From Mesorhizobium sp. WSM2240 (GTDB lineage Bacteria; Pseudomonadota; Alphaproteobacteria; Rhizobiales; Rhizobiaceae), in contig NZ_CP159253.1 in assembly GCF_040438645.1 (NCBI RefSeq), positions 5,632,501 to 5,696,500 of the forward strand: 64,000 bases of DNA, read 5' to 3'. Shown here piece by piece: positions 28,640 through 38,653 of the stretch. Position 1 is the stretch's first letter, and each line of letters starts with the position of its first letter. Made by a program: the position numbers and the translations under genes. The notes under the pieces are model-generated. The model did not search any database. It was not told the DNA's origin and worked only from the letters and a program-made list of their open reading frames with translations.

Positions 28640-29785
28640 ATGACGATCCAACCCGCCGTTCCCGGTGACGACAAGCCGGAAACTGCGCGGTCTGCGTCCG
28701 ATACGCGGCTGATGCGCTCGCTGCTGATCGGCATCTTCATCTTCACCGCCGTCTACGCGCTCTATTTCGCGCGCGATTTCTTCATGCCGGTCCTTCTCGC
28801 CTTCATGCTGGCGCTGATGCTGACGCCGATCGTGCGCTTCCTACGCCGGCACGGCGTGCCGGAGGCGCTGTCGGCCACGTTCCTGGTGGTTCTGTCGGTC
28901 ATCGGCATCGGCGGCGCCGGATATTTCATGAGCGGCCCAGTCATGGACCTGGTCAACGATGCTCCGGCGATCGGGCGCGAACTCACCGAGCGTTTGGCCG
29001 AACTGCGCCATCCATTCGAGCGGGTGATGCAGGTCTCCCGGCAGGTCGAGCAGGTCGCCGAAACCACGCAGGAGCCCGGCGTACAGAAAGTGGTGGTCGC
29101 GCAGCCCGGCATCGTCTCGCAGGCCGCGGGCAACCTTCTGTCCGCCGCTACGACCATCGCCATCACCTTCGTGCTGTCGCTGTTCCTGCTCGCCTCGGGC
29201 ACGATGTTCTACGAGAAGATCATTCAGTCCTTTGCCCGCATGAGCGAAAAGAAGCGGGCTTTGCGCGTCGTCTACGATGTCGAGCGCGAGATCTCGCGCT
29301 ATCTGCTCACCGTGGCGCTTATAAACGGCGGGCTTGGGCTCGCCGTCGGCCTCGGCCTGTGGGCGATCGGCCTGCCGAACCCATTCGTCTGGGGCGTCGC
29401 CGCCGCCCTGCTCAACTTCCTGCCCTATATCGGCGCGCTGATGACGATTGTGCTTGTCGCCGCCATCTCGATCATCAGCTTCGATAGCCTGGCATACGCC
29501 TTGGTCGCGCCGGCCTTCGTAGTGGCCTGCAACATCACCGAAGGCCAGTTTGTGACGCCGCTGGTGGTCGGTCGCCGCCTTGAGATCAACGCCGTGGCGA
29601 TCTTCATCGCCGTCGCCTTCTGGTCATGGCTGTGGGGTTTCGTCGGCGCGCTGATCGCCGTGCCGATCCTGGTGGTCATCAAGGTTTTCTGCGACCATTT
29701 CGACAGCCTGCGCCATGTCGGCAATTTCCTGGCGGCGCAGCAGACGGCCGAAGAACCGGAGGAGCAGTCGGAGCCGGCCGGTTAG
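28640..29785 (+). CDS. AI-2E family transporter (PerM-like)
   Basis: A 381-residue membrane protein with about eight predicted helices, beginning [28 protein letters not shown] (split here: residues about 30-57). It contains the conserved late segments [13 protein letters not shown] and [22 protein letters not shown]. Members are known as putative permeases; some export autoinducer-2, others act as Na+/H+ antiporters, so substrate cannot be assigned. CGGGGGAA precedes the start. Confidence 0.88.
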   Translation: MTIQPAVPGDDKPETARSASDTRLMRSLLIGIFIFTAVYALYFARDFFMPVLLAFMLALMLTPIVRFLRRHGVPEALSATFLVVLSVIGIGGAGYFMSGPVMDLVNDAPAIGRELTERLAELRHPFERVMQVSRQVEQVAETTQEPGVQKVVVAQPGIVSQAAGNLLSAATTIAITFVLSLFLLASGTMFYEKIIQSFARMSEKKRALRVVYDVEREISRYLLTVALINGGLGLAVGLGLWAIGLPNPFVWGVAAALLNFLPYIGALMTIVLVAAISIISFDSLAYALVAPAFVVACNITEGQFVTPLVVGRRLEINAVAIFIAVAFWSWLWGFVGALIAVPILVVIKVFCDHFDSLRHVGNFLAAQQTAEEPEEQSEPAG

Positions 29786-29862
29786 CATCGTTTATTGGTC
29801 CAGCCTTTGCAGCCATGGACATCGCTCCCCATATCCGGGTTCCCGATCCCCGGAAGCGTCTC

Positions 29863-30864
<1,002 letters not shown>

Positions 30865-30883
30865 GCTCAGGAGAAGCTCAGGA

Positions 30884-30962
30884 GACAGTTTACTTTTCCC
30901 GCCCGTGCGAACCCTCAGCCGCGCGGCCTTTTCCGCGGAAAGAAAGTAATAAAACTGTCCCC
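30884..30962. repeat. Inverted repeat GACAGTTTACTTT type, copy 1
   Basis: Left arm GACAGTTTACTTTT (from 30884) and right arm AAAGTAATAAAACTGTCC (ending about 30961) form an imperfect palindrome with an inner TTTCCGCGGAAA hairpin. A better copy lies at 32030-32109. Such GGGGACAGTTTACTTT repeats are known from many bacteria next to REP-associated Y1 transposases, but no transposase is present here. Confidence 0.65.
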
Positions 30963-30976
30963 GGCACAGCGGTACG

Positions 30977-31450
30977 TCACTCGGTCCGCGAAAACTTCAT
31001 CACCCAGTTGGTTTCCCAGTTCTTGCCGTCGTCCTGCGAAAATGCCTGCTCCCAGCGCGGGCTTTGCGTCGATGGCGTCCAGGTGAAGCGGGCGCGCACC
31101 GTCCGGCCCTCATGCTCCTCGTCGCCGTAGAAGACGCCTGTTCCGTTCTCAAAACGACCAACCATGGGCGGCAGCACGCGGTGGCGGTCATTGTCGGCCC
31201 AGTGGATCGACCATAGCCCGTCGGCGGGATTGAATATCCGCAGGGCCAGTCCGGCAAACGCCTTTCCAGGGATTGTCATCTCCTCCAGATTGCCCGCGCC
31301 GTTCAGGAGCTTGCGGCAGGTCGAGATGGCCGTGAACCGCGTCCACTCGCTGCTTCCGGCAAACCGCTTCGCCAGCCTCTCGTTCTCGATTGCCCAGCTT
31401 CCGATCAGGAAATCAAACCCGGCCGCGCCGTCCTGCTCTTGAGAAATCAT
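30977..31450 (-). CDS. Hypothetical protein, DUF1579-like fold
   Basis: A 157-residue protein beginning MISQEQDGAAGFDFLIGSW, with the opening FLIGSWAIENERL and later LRIFNPADGLWSIHWAD and ARFTWTPSTQSPRWEQAFS. The W-rich beta-strand pattern resembles the DUF1579/lipocalin-like proteins, in which a beta barrel begins with LxGxW. No signal peptide. It stands alone between repeats. Function unknown. Confidence 0.75.
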   Translation of the reverse strand: MISQEQDGAAGFDFLIGSWAIENERLAKRFAGSSEWTRFTAISTCRKLLNGAGNLEEMTIPGKAFAGLALRIFNPADGLWSIHWADNDRHRVLPPMVGRFENGTGVFYGDEEHEGRTVRARFTWTPSTQSPRWEQAFSQDDGKNWETNWVMKFSRTE

Positions 31451-31697
31451 GCTGTTTTCTCTCCCGGCGCGGAAATGCGCCTCCGACGGCTACAATCTAG
31501 CAGGGCGCTCCTGACAACTCCCCGTCAGGAGCGAAGCATTTGTTTGCGCTGCCGAAGGCGGTGGAAGGGGCGGGCTCCTGACCCGCCGCATGAGATACCC
31601 CTGTGGATAGAATCGACCCTCATTTCGGCTAGATCGAAGAAATCACCCTTGCGGATCAATGGTATAACAACCGGATCGAAATTATTTCGCTCCCCGT

Positions 31698-31728
31698 TTA
31701 TCCCACACCCCTGCCGCTTCCGCATAAT
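31698..31728 (+). promoter_or_regulatory. Promoter-like element, copy C (TTATCC-N19-CATAAT)
   Basis: TTATCC (31698-31703) and CATAAT (31723-31728) with the same 19-base spacer as copies at 6251 and 1808. The surrounding bases CACACCCC and CCGCATAAT are also shared with copy B. No protein gene lies downstream on this strand for several kilobases, so it may drive a non-coding transcript. Confidence 0.4.
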
Positions 31729-32029
31729 GGCCTCACCGTTCTGGCGGGACCTTGGTGCGCACCGCATTCCGGTACGACGCGTCAATGCTTCGTGGAGAGA
31801 AGGCGGATCATCCGCGCGTCATTGTCCATGGAAAGAACATGGAGCGGGGCGCGTGACCGGTCGACCGGGCGACAGACACCGGACGGGCGGGCATGGGAGT
31901 GCCTGTTCCTTTACGAATTCGTGCGGCGCTTTCCTGCCCGCCCGTCTTCCTGACTACCTCACCCTGAGCTTGTCGAAGGGGCAATGGCCAGGGCGGAAAC
32001 GCAGCGTGGCAACGGAGAAGCGCATGCCG

Positions 32030-32109
32030 GGGGACAGTTTACTTTCTTTCCGCGGAAAGGCGGCGGCAGTCGACAGGTTTGCGCGGGCGGAAAAAAGTAA
32101 ACTGTCCCC
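32030..32109. repeat. Inverted repeat GGGGACAGTTTACTTT type, copy 2
   Basis: Left arm GGGACAGTTTACTTT (about 32031-32045) and right arm AAAGTAAACTGTCCC (about 32094-32108) are perfect complements over 15 bases, with an inner TTTCCGCGGAAA hairpin. It is the same family as 30884-30962, 1.1 kb away. The two flank the DUF1579-like gene and the empty region. Confidence 0.75.
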
Positions 32110-32177
32110 TGCGGCAGACCAAGCGTGGCGATGATGAAGCGAGTCTCTTCCCCTGTCCCCTTGTGGGGAGGGAAACC

Positions 32178-33449
32178 TCACCTCAGCGCCTCCACCAGAC
32201 CTTTGTCCGGAAAGCACGTCGCCGCGCGGCCGTTTTTCTTCTGCCACTCGCCGATCGAGCGCCGCGTCTTGAAGCCGGGCAGGCCGTCGGCGCCGCCGAC
32301 ATCATAGCCGGCCCGCTCCAGCCCGCGCTGAAGGTCGGCCACATCCGAACGGTAGAGCCCGCCGACCTTGCCCCAGCGGCCGACAAAATTCCTGTCGCCG
32401 CCGGCGATGCGGTCGGCGGCGTGGCCGATGAACAGCGCGTAGAGATCGCTCTCATTATACTTCTTGAGCACGTAGAAATTGGGCGTAACGATAAAAGCGG
32501 GGCCGCTGCGTCCGGCGGGCATCAGCAAAAAGCCCTCGGCGCGGGCCTCATGCGCCGGGAACGGCTTGCCGCCAACGCGCGAAATGCCCATCGCCGCCCA
32601 CTCGGAAATTTTTCTCCCCCGGTCCGGACCTTCGAGCGCGCAGGAAACGCTGTCCGGCACCGTCACCTCGAAACCCCAGTCGCGCCCCTTCACCCAGCCG
32701 TAATTGACGAGGTAATTGGCGATCGAACCCAGCGTGTCGGGCACGGAGTTCCAGATGTCGGGCCGGCCGTCGCCGTCGAGATCGACGGCATGATCGAGAA
32801 ACGAGGTGGGCAGGAATTGCGGCTGGCCGAGCGCGCCGGCCCAGGACGACTTCATCGCCTTCGGGCTGGCAAGGCCGCGCTCGACCATGACGAGAGCGGC
32901 GATCACCTCCTTGCGAAACATCTCCTTGCGGGTCGACATGAACGCCTTGGTCGCCAGCACCTCGAAGGCGTTGTGCGGGATCTTCGCCGTGCCGAAACCG
33001 GATTCGCGGCCCCAGATCGCCAGCGCGATCTCACCCGGAACGCCGTAGCGCTTCTCGATGGCGGCCAGCGTCCTCGCATGCTGCCCCGCTCGCGATCTGC
33101 CGCCGGACGTCACCCCCCCGATCGGGCCGAAATAGCTGCCGGGCGAGCCGAACTCGGCCTGATGCTGCCTTTTCGGCGTCTTCGGCTTTTGCCCCGGCAT
33201 TACCAGATCGGGCAATTTGAGATTGGGTTTCATGCCGGCGAACGCTGCCTCGAAGGTCTGTTGCGAGACGCCGTTGGCGCTGGCCTGCGGCCACAGATCG
33301 TTCCGGAGCCATGCCCGGAACTGCTCGTCGATCTTTGCGGCGGATGCAGGATTTGTCCACGCCAACAGCAGCGCGGTTATCATGAGCAAGAGCGTACGCG
33401 ACAGGAAAGCGTGCGGGTTCTTTCTCATCGTGGTCAGGCATTCGTTCAT
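32178..33449 (-). CDS. Lytic murein transglycosylase (MltB/SltB-type) with peptidoglycan-binding domain
   Basis: A 423-residue periplasmic enzyme that cleaves peptidoglycan to 1,6-anhydroMurNAc ends. It has a signal peptide (MRKNPHAFLSRTLLL... ending PASA), a transglycosylase domain with the catalytic Glu in AIWGRESGFGTAK and SWAGALGQPQFLPTSFL, and a C-terminal PG_binding_1 domain (about residues 350-420, DLQRGLERAGYDVGG). The start may be 33449 (MNECL) or 33428 (MRKN); the latter gives a cleaner signal peptide. The frame remains open further upstream only as a shadow of recR. Confidence 0.92.
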   Translation of the reverse strand: MNECLTTMRKNPHAFLSRTLLLMITALLLAWTNPASAAKIDEQFRAWLRNDLWPQASANGVSQQTFEAAFAGMKPNLKLPDLVMPGQKPKTPKRQHQAEFGSPGSYFGPIGGVTSGGRSRAGQHARTLAAIEKRYGVPGEIALAIWGRESGFGTAKIPHNAFEVLATKAFMSTRKEMFRKEVIAALVMVERGLASPKAMKSSWAGALGQPQFLPTSFLDHAVDLDGDGRPDIWNSVPDTLGSIANYLVNYGWVKGRDWGFEVTVPDSVSCALEGPDRGRKISEWAAMGISRVGGKPFPAHEARAEGFLLMPAGRSGPAFIVTPNFYVLKKYNESDLYALFIGHAADRIAGGDRNFVGRWGKVGGLYRSDVADLQRGLERAGYDVGGADGLPGFKTRRSIGEWQKKNGRAATCFPDKGLVEALR

Positions 33450-33475
33450 CGCAGATAGAATTCCCGATCGTTGGA

Positions 33476-34081
33476 TCAAAACACGGTTCTGGATTTCAGC
33501 GCCGCAGCCAGCGTTCCCTCGTCGAGATAATCGAGTTCGCCGCCGACCGGCACGCCATGCGCCAGCCGCGTCACCCTGACCCCGAATTCGGCAAGCTGGT
33601 CGGTGAGGTAATGCGCCGTGGTCTGGCCTTCGACCGTGGCGTTGACGGCAAGGATCACCTCCCTGACCTCGCCCGCCGCAATGCGGTCCACCAGTTGCCG
33701 GATGGTGAGTTGGTCCGGGCCGATGCCGTCGAGCGGCGACAGCGTGCCGCCAAGCACGTGGTAGAGTGCGTTCAGGCCCGTGGCGCGCTCCATCGCCCAG
33801 AGGTCCGAAACATCCTCGACGACGATGATCGTCGACTGGTCGCGGCGCGGGTCGGTGCAGATCATGCATGGATCGGCCGTGTCGACATTGCCGCAATTCG
33901 AGCAGACCCGGACCTTCTCGACCGCCTCTCCCATCGCCGAGGCGAGCGGCGCAAGAAGCTGCTCCTTCTTCTTGATGAGGTGAAGCGCCGCGCGCCTGGC
34001 CGAGCGCGGCCCGAGCCCCGGCACCTTGGCCAGAAGCTGGATCAGGCGTTCGATTTCAGGACCGGCGACTCGTTTCGACAT
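33476..34081 (-). CDS. recR: Recombination protein RecR
   Basis: A 201-residue RecR, partner of RecF/RecO in loading RecA on gaps. An N-terminal helix-hairpin-helix ([20 protein letters not shown]), the C4 zinc motif [16 protein letters not shown] (about residues 57-72), a Toprim domain beginning [14 protein letters not shown], and a C-terminal [24 protein letters not shown] are all present. It is transcribed in the same direction as ybaB and dnaX but separated from them by a GNAT gene on the plus strand. Confidence 0.96.
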   Translation of the reverse strand: MSKRVAGPEIERLIQLLAKVPGLGPRSARRAALHLIKKKEQLLAPLASAMGEAVEKVRVCSNCGNVDTADPCMICTDPRRDQSTIIVVEDVSDLWAMERATGLNALYHVLGGTLSPLDGIGPDQLTIRQLVDRIAAGEVREVILAVNATVEGQTTAHYLTDQLAEFGVRVTRLAHGVPVGGELDYLDEGTLAAALKSRTVF

Positions 34082-34171
34082 GGCGTTGGTTTAGCGGGAA
34101 AGGTGGAAATTGGGTAGCGCCGGCTTTGCCGTCCGTTATGCTGATTGTGCGGAGCAGTGAGAAAGCGGCTC

Positions 34172-34684
34172 ATGAACACGGATAAAAACATCATCATCCG
34201 CACGGCCACTCCGGACGACGAGGAGATGCTCTCGGACCTGCTGGCAGCCGCCTATGGCGAGCTCGCCCGTGGGTCGTATGATTCCGAGGCGTTTGCCGCC
34301 GCCCTGCCGCTGATGTCGCACGCAAATCCGAAGCTGCTGGAGAGCGGCAGCTATTACATCGCCGAGATCGACGGGGCTGCCGCGGGCTGCGGCGGCTGGA
34401 CTATGGACAAGCCTGGCAGCGGCGAAATCGTGGAAGGGGTCGGACATATCCGCCATTTCGCCACGCATCCGGCCCATCTGCGCAAGGGCATTGCCCGGCT
34501 GCTCCTGGAGCACTGCCTCGCCGAGGCACGCGCGGCGGGCATCCGGGTGATGATGAGCCAATCGACCCTGCCGGCGGAGCAATTCTACGCCGCGGCGGGC
34601 TTTCGCCGGAAGGGCCCGATCGAGGTCGAGATGGGGCCGGGCGTGGTTCTTCCGGCGGTCGAGATGCAGCGGACGCTCGCCTAA
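34172..34684 (+). CDS. GNAT family N-acetyltransferase
   Basis: A 170-residue GNAT protein: [22 protein letters not shown] at the start, a [25 protein letters not shown] acetyl-CoA loop (about residues 92-116), and a [22 protein letters not shown]-terminus. The substrate is unknown. It is inserted between recR and ybaB on the opposite strand; its stop overlaps that of ybaB by 4 bases. ATG at 34172 was chosen over a frame extension to 34145. Confidence 0.88.
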   Translation: MNTDKNIIIRTATPDDEEMLSDLLAAAYGELARGSYDSEAFAAALPLMSHANPKLLESGSYYIAEIDGAAAGCGGWTMDKPGSGEIVEGVGHIRHFATHPAHLRKGIARLLLEHCLAEARAAGIRVMMSQSTLPAEQFYAAAGFRRKGPIEVEMGPGVVLPAVEMQRTLA

Positions 34685-35004
34685 AATGGCAGTTTCATGC
34701 CGGGCGGTATCGGCAGCCCGGCCGTCAGCGCCTTGGTCTTTTCCTGCATGATCGCCTCGACCTTGGTCTTGGCGTCGTTGTGCGCGGCAAGGATCAGATC
34801 CTCGAGTATCTCGACTTCGTCCTCCTTGAACAGCGACGGGTCGATCTTCAGCGATTTCATCTCGAACTTGCCCGAGATCGTCACCTGCACCAGTCCGCCG
34901 CCGGACTGGCCGGTTGCCTCCAGATTGGCGATCTCTTCCTGCATAGCCTGGAACTTGGCCTGCATTTCCTTCGCCTTGCCCATCAGGCCGATAAGATCCT
35001 TCAT
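34681..35004 (-). CDS. ybaB: YbaB/EbfC family nucleoid-associated protein
   Basis: A 107-residue dimeric DNA-binding protein of the YbaB family. The start [21 protein letters not shown], the central [20 protein letters not shown] and the C-terminal [15 protein letters not shown] are family hallmarks. It lies 15 bases downstream of dnaX in the same direction, the standard dnaX-ybaB-recR arrangement. Confidence 0.95.
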   Translation of the reverse strand: MKDLIGLMGKAKEMQAKFQAMQEEIANLEATGQSGGGLVQVTISGKFEMKSLKIDPSLFKEDEVEILEDLILAAHNDAKTKVEAIMQEKTKALTAGLPIPPGMKLPF

Positions 35005-35019
35005 GGCGATATCCTTTGC

Positions 35020-36840
35020 TCAGTTCTCGTCGTCATCTTCGATTGCGGCTTCCGGCGGCAGGTCGGCGTCGATATCGGGCAAGTCAGGCGCGTCGGGGAT
35101 GCGCACGTCGATGATCTTGGCGCCCGGAAACCGCGCCAGGATCGCGGCGACGGCGGGATCGCTGCGGGCGTCCTGGAAGGCGTTTTCGCGCTTGCTCGTT
35201 TCCTGTTCGGCAAGCGTTTGCCCGCCTTCCTCGCGCGACAGCGAAACCAGCCAGTTGCGGCCGGTCCAAGCCTTGAGCTTGACGGTCAGGTCGCCAAGCA
35301 GCGTCTTCGGCGCGTCGCCGGTCAGGCTGACGTCGAGCCGGCCCGGTTCGATCTTGACCAGCCGCACACAGCGCTTGACCAACACCTTGAAAGCCATGTC
35401 GCGATGCGAGTCGGCCAACGCGACCAGATCGGCGAGCGACTTGATCTGGACGGTGGGAGGCGGCGCGGCCTCGGCGACCGGTTCGGGCTTCGGCATTTCC
35501 GCCGGAGCGGGTTCGGTCGTAACCAGCCGCATCGTCTGGCCGCCGCCATTGCCCGCCGGCATCCGGCTCTGGGCGACCGCGCTCGCGCCATTGTTGGGGC
35601 CGACCGGAGAAGCCGACGGCAGTGACGGCCGCGGCGTGGCGGTGACGGACGGCGATGGCCCGTCGCCGAGCGATTTCAGGGCCTCGTCGAGCGTAGGAAG
35701 ATCGGACGCATGCGCGAGGCGGATGAGGACCATTTCGGCCGCACTCACCGGCCGGTTCGAGGCCTGCACCTCGGGAATGCCCTTGAGCAGCATCTGCCAG
35801 CTGCGCGACAACACGCGCACCGACAGCGCCTGGGCGAATTCGCGGCCGCGCCGCCGCTCCTCCTCGGAAAGCGAAGCGTCATCGGCTGCCGATGGCACGA
35901 AGCGCAGGCGGGTGACGAGATGATTGAACTCGGCAAGGTCGGTCAGCACGGCGACCGGATCGGCGCCGGTGTCGTACTGGGAGCGGAATTCGTTAAGGGC
36001 GGCAGCCGCATCGCCCTTCATGACATGCTCGAACAGATCGACAATGCGGGCGCGATCCGCGAGCCCGAGCATCGAGCGGACCGCCTCGGCGGTCACCCTG
36101 CCGGCGCCGTGTGCGATCGCCTGGTCGAGGATCGATTGGGCGTCGCGGACCGAACCTTCGGAGGCGCGCGCGATCATCGCCAGCGCGTCGTCGTCGACCT
36201 CGATCTCTTCCAGTGTGGCAATGTTGCGCAGATTGGCGGTCAGCGTTCCGGCGTCCACGCGACGCAGATCGAAACGCTGGCAACGCGACAGGATGGTGAT
36301 CGGGACTTTGCGGATCTCGGTCGTTGCGAAGATGAACTTCACATGCGGCGGCGGCTCTTCCAGCGTCTTCAACAGGCCGTTGAATGCCTGCGTGGACAGC
36401 ATGTGCACCTCGTCGATGATGTAGACCTTGTAGCGCGCCGAGACAGGGGCGTAGCGAACCTGCTCGATAATGTCGCGGATGTCGTCGATGCCGGTGTGCG
36501 AGGCGGCGTCCATCTCGATGACATCGACATGGCGGCCATCCATGATCGCCTTGCAATGCTCACCGATCGTGGTGAGCTCGACCGAAGGCTGGTCGATTTC
36601 GGCGGTCTTGTAATTGAGAGCCCGCGCCAGAATGCGCGCAGTCGTGGTCTTGCCGACGCCGCGTACGCCGGTCAGCATCCAGGCCTGCGCGATGCGGCCC
36701 GAGGAGAATGCATTGGTAAGGGTGCGGACCATCGGCTCCTGGCCGATGAGGCTGGAAAAATCGGACGGACGGTACTTTCGCGCAAGAACACGGTAGGCGC
36801 CAGGGGCCTTGCCTGTCTGGTTGCTTCCGGCTTCGCTCAT
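35020..36840 (-). CDS. dnaX: DNA polymerase III subunits gamma and tau
   Basis: A 606-residue clamp-loader ATPase. Walker A is GVRGVGKTTTARILARALN (about residues 44-62), Walker B YIIDEVHMLS, and the arginine-finger region TTEIRKVPITILSRCQRFDLRR follows. Most cysteines of the zinc module seen in E. coli DnaX are missing (only GEHC remains), which is usual, as far as I recall, for alphaproteobacteria. The C-terminal half holds the domain III and tau-specific polymerase-binding region after a Pro/Ala-rich linker. No programmed frameshift slippery run was identified. The start is ATG 36840; a GTG at 36858 is possible. Confidence 0.96.
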   Translation of the reverse strand: MSEAGSNQTGKAPGAYRVLARKYRPSDFSSLIGQEPMVRTLTNAFSSGRIAQAWMLTGVRGVGKTTTARILARALNYKTAEIDQPSVELTTIGEHCKAIMDGRHVDVIEMDAASHTGIDDIRDIIEQVRYAPVSARYKVYIIDEVHMLSTQAFNGLLKTLEEPPPHVKFIFATTEIRKVPITILSRCQRFDLRRVDAGTLTANLRNIATLEEIEVDDDALAMIARASEGSVRDAQSILDQAIAHGAGRVTAEAVRSMLGLADRARIVDLFEHVMKGDAAAALNEFRSQYDTGADPVAVLTDLAEFNHLVTRLRFVPSAADDASLSEEERRRGREFAQALSVRVLSRSWQMLLKGIPEVQASNRPVSAAEMVLIRLAHASDLPTLDEALKSLGDGPSPSVTATPRPSLPSASPVGPNNGASAVAQSRMPAGNGGGQTMRLVTTEPAPAEMPKPEPVAEAAPPPTVQIKSLADLVALADSHRDMAFKVLVKRCVRLVKIEPGRLDVSLTGDAPKTLLGDLTVKLKAWTGRNWLVSLSREEGGQTLAEQETSKRENAFQDARSDPAVAAILARFPGAKIIDVRIPDAPDLPDIDADLPPEAAIEDDDEN

Positions 36841-36959
36841 TCGCCCGTTTTGCTCCACTGGCCAACTGTGCGCGGCCGATTCCAGAAACGTGAGTGTCGC
36901 CCGCGCCGCAACGCGCCGTCAATGTCGCGGCGGCCTTTAAAAAGCGGTTTGCGAAGAGG

Positions 36960-37058
36960 TGGGAGGCTGGAACAATGACCCGTTCCGGGCTCGTTAGGGC
37001 TGCTTCCTTCCGGACCTGACCCGGTTGGCGAGTGGATCGTCCACCACCAACCTCCCGG
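36960..37058 (-). ncRNA. ffs: Signal recognition particle RNA, small bacterial type (4.5S)
   Basis: On the minus strand the universally conserved SRP core reads GTCAGGTCCGGAAGGAAGCA followed by GCCCTAACGA, containing the GGAA tetraloop region and the asymmetric loop that bind Ffh. The ends pair as GGGAGGTTGG (5' side, about 37055-37046) with CCAGCCTCCC (about 36970-36961), giving a hairpin of about 98 bases. It lies upstream of dnaX, its usual rhizobial neighbour. A likely promoter lies at 37063-37092. Exact ends are approximate. Confidence 0.95.
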
Positions 37059-37062
37059 CTTT

Positions 37063-37092
37063 CATATCGTCAATTGCGCCGCAAATTGCAAG
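37063..37092 (-). promoter_or_regulatory. Predicted promoter of ffs
   Basis: On the minus strand CTTGCA (37092-37087) is followed after 18 bases by GATATG (37068-37063), close to the rhizobial housekeeping consensus CTTGAC-N17-CTATAT. It ends 4-6 bases before the predicted 5' end of the SRP RNA. Confidence 0.5.
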
Positions 37093-37192
37093 ACCATCGG
37101 CCGAATCGGCTTGGACAGGTGATTTGGACCATGATTCGCTTGCAGCGCTCCGGAAGGCGCTCTAGCCTTTCTGGCAAATCGAGGAAACGCCA

Positions 37193-37612
37193 ATGCAGAC
37201 TGGCCAAAAGGCCGGATTCGAGCTCGACGCGCGGCTGGAAGCCGACAGCGAACAGCTGATGTGGCTCGGCCTGTGCGAATTGCGCGTCATGAACGACCGG
37301 CGCTGGCCATGGCTGATCCTGGTTCCGCAGCGCCCGGGCGCCGAGGAGGTGCATGAATTGACGCCGCTCGACCAGGCCATGTTGACCTTCGAATCCAACA
37401 TGGTCGCGCAGGCGCTTAAAACCGTCACCAACTGCACCAAAATCAACACCGCGGCGCTCGGAAACATCGTGCGCCAACTCCATGTGCATGTGGTGGCTCG
37501 GTCTGAGGGTGATCCTGGCTGGCCGGGGCCGGTTTGGGGCCACGGCATGCGCGAGCCCTACAAACCTGACGACATCCGCCGCTTTTGCGAGAAAATCAAA
37601 GCGGCGCTTTAG
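37193..37612 (+). CDS. HIT domain-containing protein
   Basis: A 139-residue histidine-triad protein, a nucleotide hydrolase or transferase family. The motif reads QLHVHVVAR (about residues 93-101), with only two of the classic three alternating histidines. The preceding NIVRQLH and the later HGMREPYKPDDIRRF are typical of an alphaproteobacterial subgroup. It lies 7 bases upstream of nudC; both genes probably act on nucleotides and form an operon. The substrate is not known. Confidence 0.88.
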   Translation: MQTGQKAGFELDARLEADSEQLMWLGLCELRVMNDRRWPWLILVPQRPGAEEVHELTPLDQAMLTFESNMVAQALKTVTNCTKINTAALGNIVRQLHVHVVARSEGDPGWPGPVWGHGMREPYKPDDIRRFCEKIKAAL

Positions 37613-37619
37613 CCCTCTC

Positions 37620-38585
37620 ATGCATTCCATTGTCGAGCACCGAATGAATTTTCGCCTTTTCGACGCGCCCGAGCGCGAGCCAAGCCAGTTTGTCGGGTTC
37701 GCCGGCAACGGGATCGATCGGCAGTCGGAGAACCGCAGCGATGACTCCGTCGAGAAGGCACTGGAAGACCCCGGCGCACGCGTGATGCTGATACGCGAGG
37801 GCCGCCTGCTGTTGAAGCGGATCGAGGACCGCTTCGACGCGCATTTCCTGCTGAACGAATGCGATCCGCTCGAAACGAGGCTGGACGACGCAATCCTGCT
37901 TGGCTTCGACGAAAGCGGACCGATACTTGCGGCGCCCTGCCTCCTGGATCCCGAGCACCTGCCCGAGACGATCAAGGCGATCGACCACCGCTCAATCTAC
38001 ATACAGGGGCTTATCGACCCGGCTGCGCTCGGTGCGTTGGCGCAGGGCGCGGCGCTTCTGTCCTGGCACGCCAGCCATGTGTATTGCGGCAGATGCGGGC
38101 AGCGCACGGAAATGCGGGCGGGCGGGTACAGGAGGCGTTGCCCGGCCTGTAATACCGAGCATTTTCCGCGCACCGATCCTGTCGCGATCATGCTTTCGGT
38201 TACCGCCGACCGGTGTCTCCTCGGGCGTGGCAAGCATTTTTCGCCCGGCATGTACTCGGCGCTCGCCGGCTTCATCGAGCCCGGCGAAACGATCGAGGCG
38301 GCGGTGCGCCGCGAGACCTTCGAGGAAGCGGGCATTAGGCTCGGGCGGGTGGTCTACCACGCCAGCCAGCCCTGGCCGTTTCCGTATTCGCTGATGATCG
38401 GCTGCTTCGGCGAGGCGCTGAACGAGAATATTTCAGCCGACATGAACGAATTGGAAGATTGCCGCTGGTTTTCACGCGACGAAGTCCTGGCGGCCATCGC
38501 AGGCAATCATCCCGACGGCATTTTCGTTCCGCCCAACGGCGCCATCGCACACCACCTGATCCGCCACTGGGCCGAGAGCGGATAG
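37620..38585 (+). CDS. nudC: NAD+ diphosphatase / RNA deNADding enzyme NudC
   Basis: About 321 residues, longer than E. coli NudC (257) because of an N-terminal domain that rhizobial homologues share. A four-cysteine zinc ribbon (CGRCGQRTEM, then CPACN; about residues 156-182) precedes the Nudix domain. The Nudix box begins GFIEPGE and continues with RRETFEEAG (about 218-240). The NudC-specific SQPWPFPYSLM motif follows. It hydrolyses NAD(H) and removes NAD caps from RNA. The start is ATG 37620 or 37644. Confidence 0.93.
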   Translation: MHSIVEHRMNFRLFDAPEREPSQFVGFAGNGIDRQSENRSDDSVEKALEDPGARVMLIREGRLLLKRIEDRFDAHFLLNECDPLETRLDDAILLGFDESGPILAAPCLLDPEHLPETIKAIDHRSIYIQGLIDPAALGALAQGAALLSWHASHVYCGRCGQRTEMRAGGYRRRCPACNTEHFPRTDPVAIMLSVTADRCLLGRGKHFSPGMYSALAGFIEPGETIEAAVRRETFEEAGIRLGRVVYHASQPWPFPYSLMIGCFGEALNENISADMNELEDCRWFSRDEVLAAIAGNHPDGIFVPPNGAIAHHLIRHWAESG

Positions 38586-38591
38586 CGGGAA

Positions 38592-38615
38592 ATTACCTGA
38601 TCGAAGTCAGATAAT
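38592..38615. promoter_or_regulatory. Operator-like palindrome 1 upstream of the MarR-GNAT gene
   Basis: ATTACCTGA-N6-TCAGATAAT, an inverted repeat with one mismatch between the arms, centred 38 bases upstream of a perfect copy. It lies 6 bases after the nudC stop. Probable binding site of the MarR domain encoded just downstream. Confidence 0.7.
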
Positions 38616-38629
38616 TCTTGCCTCAGAAA

Positions 38630-38653
38630 ATTACCTGACTAAAGTCAGGTAAT
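38630..38653. promoter_or_regulatory. Operator-like palindrome 2 overlapping the MarR-GNAT start codon
   Basis: A perfect inverted repeat ATTACCTGA-N6-TCAGGTAAT whose last two bases are the first two of the ATG start codon (38652). Binding here would block translation-start-proximal transcription. No separate ribosome-binding site other than the AGGT inside the right arm is visible, so operator and ribosome site coincide. Confidence 0.75.

Larger units (their letters stand above)
31451..32177. other. 727-base region without a recognised gene
   Basis: No ORF here has coding character. Visible contents are a promoter-like element at 31698-31728, a 12-base perfect stem (31882-31893 with 31935-31946, GACGGGCGGGCA), a CCTGAGCTTGTCGAAGGG repeat fragment (31964-31981) also present in part near 6893, and the GGGGACAGTTTACTTT inverted repeat at 32030-32109. 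It may hold a small RNA gene or decayed mobile DNA. Confidence 0.5.

Noticed and set aside
31451..32177. Plus-strand 231-residue ORF at 31439-32134 as a gene
   Set aside because: It crosses two repeats, lacks a ribosome site and has a composition like random GC-rich frames.
36609..36700. dnaX damaged because the zinc cysteines are absent
   Set aside because: Walker, sensor and C-terminal regions are intact, and loss of most of these cysteines is, to my knowledge, usual in alphaproteobacterial DnaX.
37193..37612. HIT protein as broken because the third motif histidine is missing
   Set aside because: The remaining sequence is intact and, as far as I recall, this subgroup normally shows HVHVV; no sign of decay.
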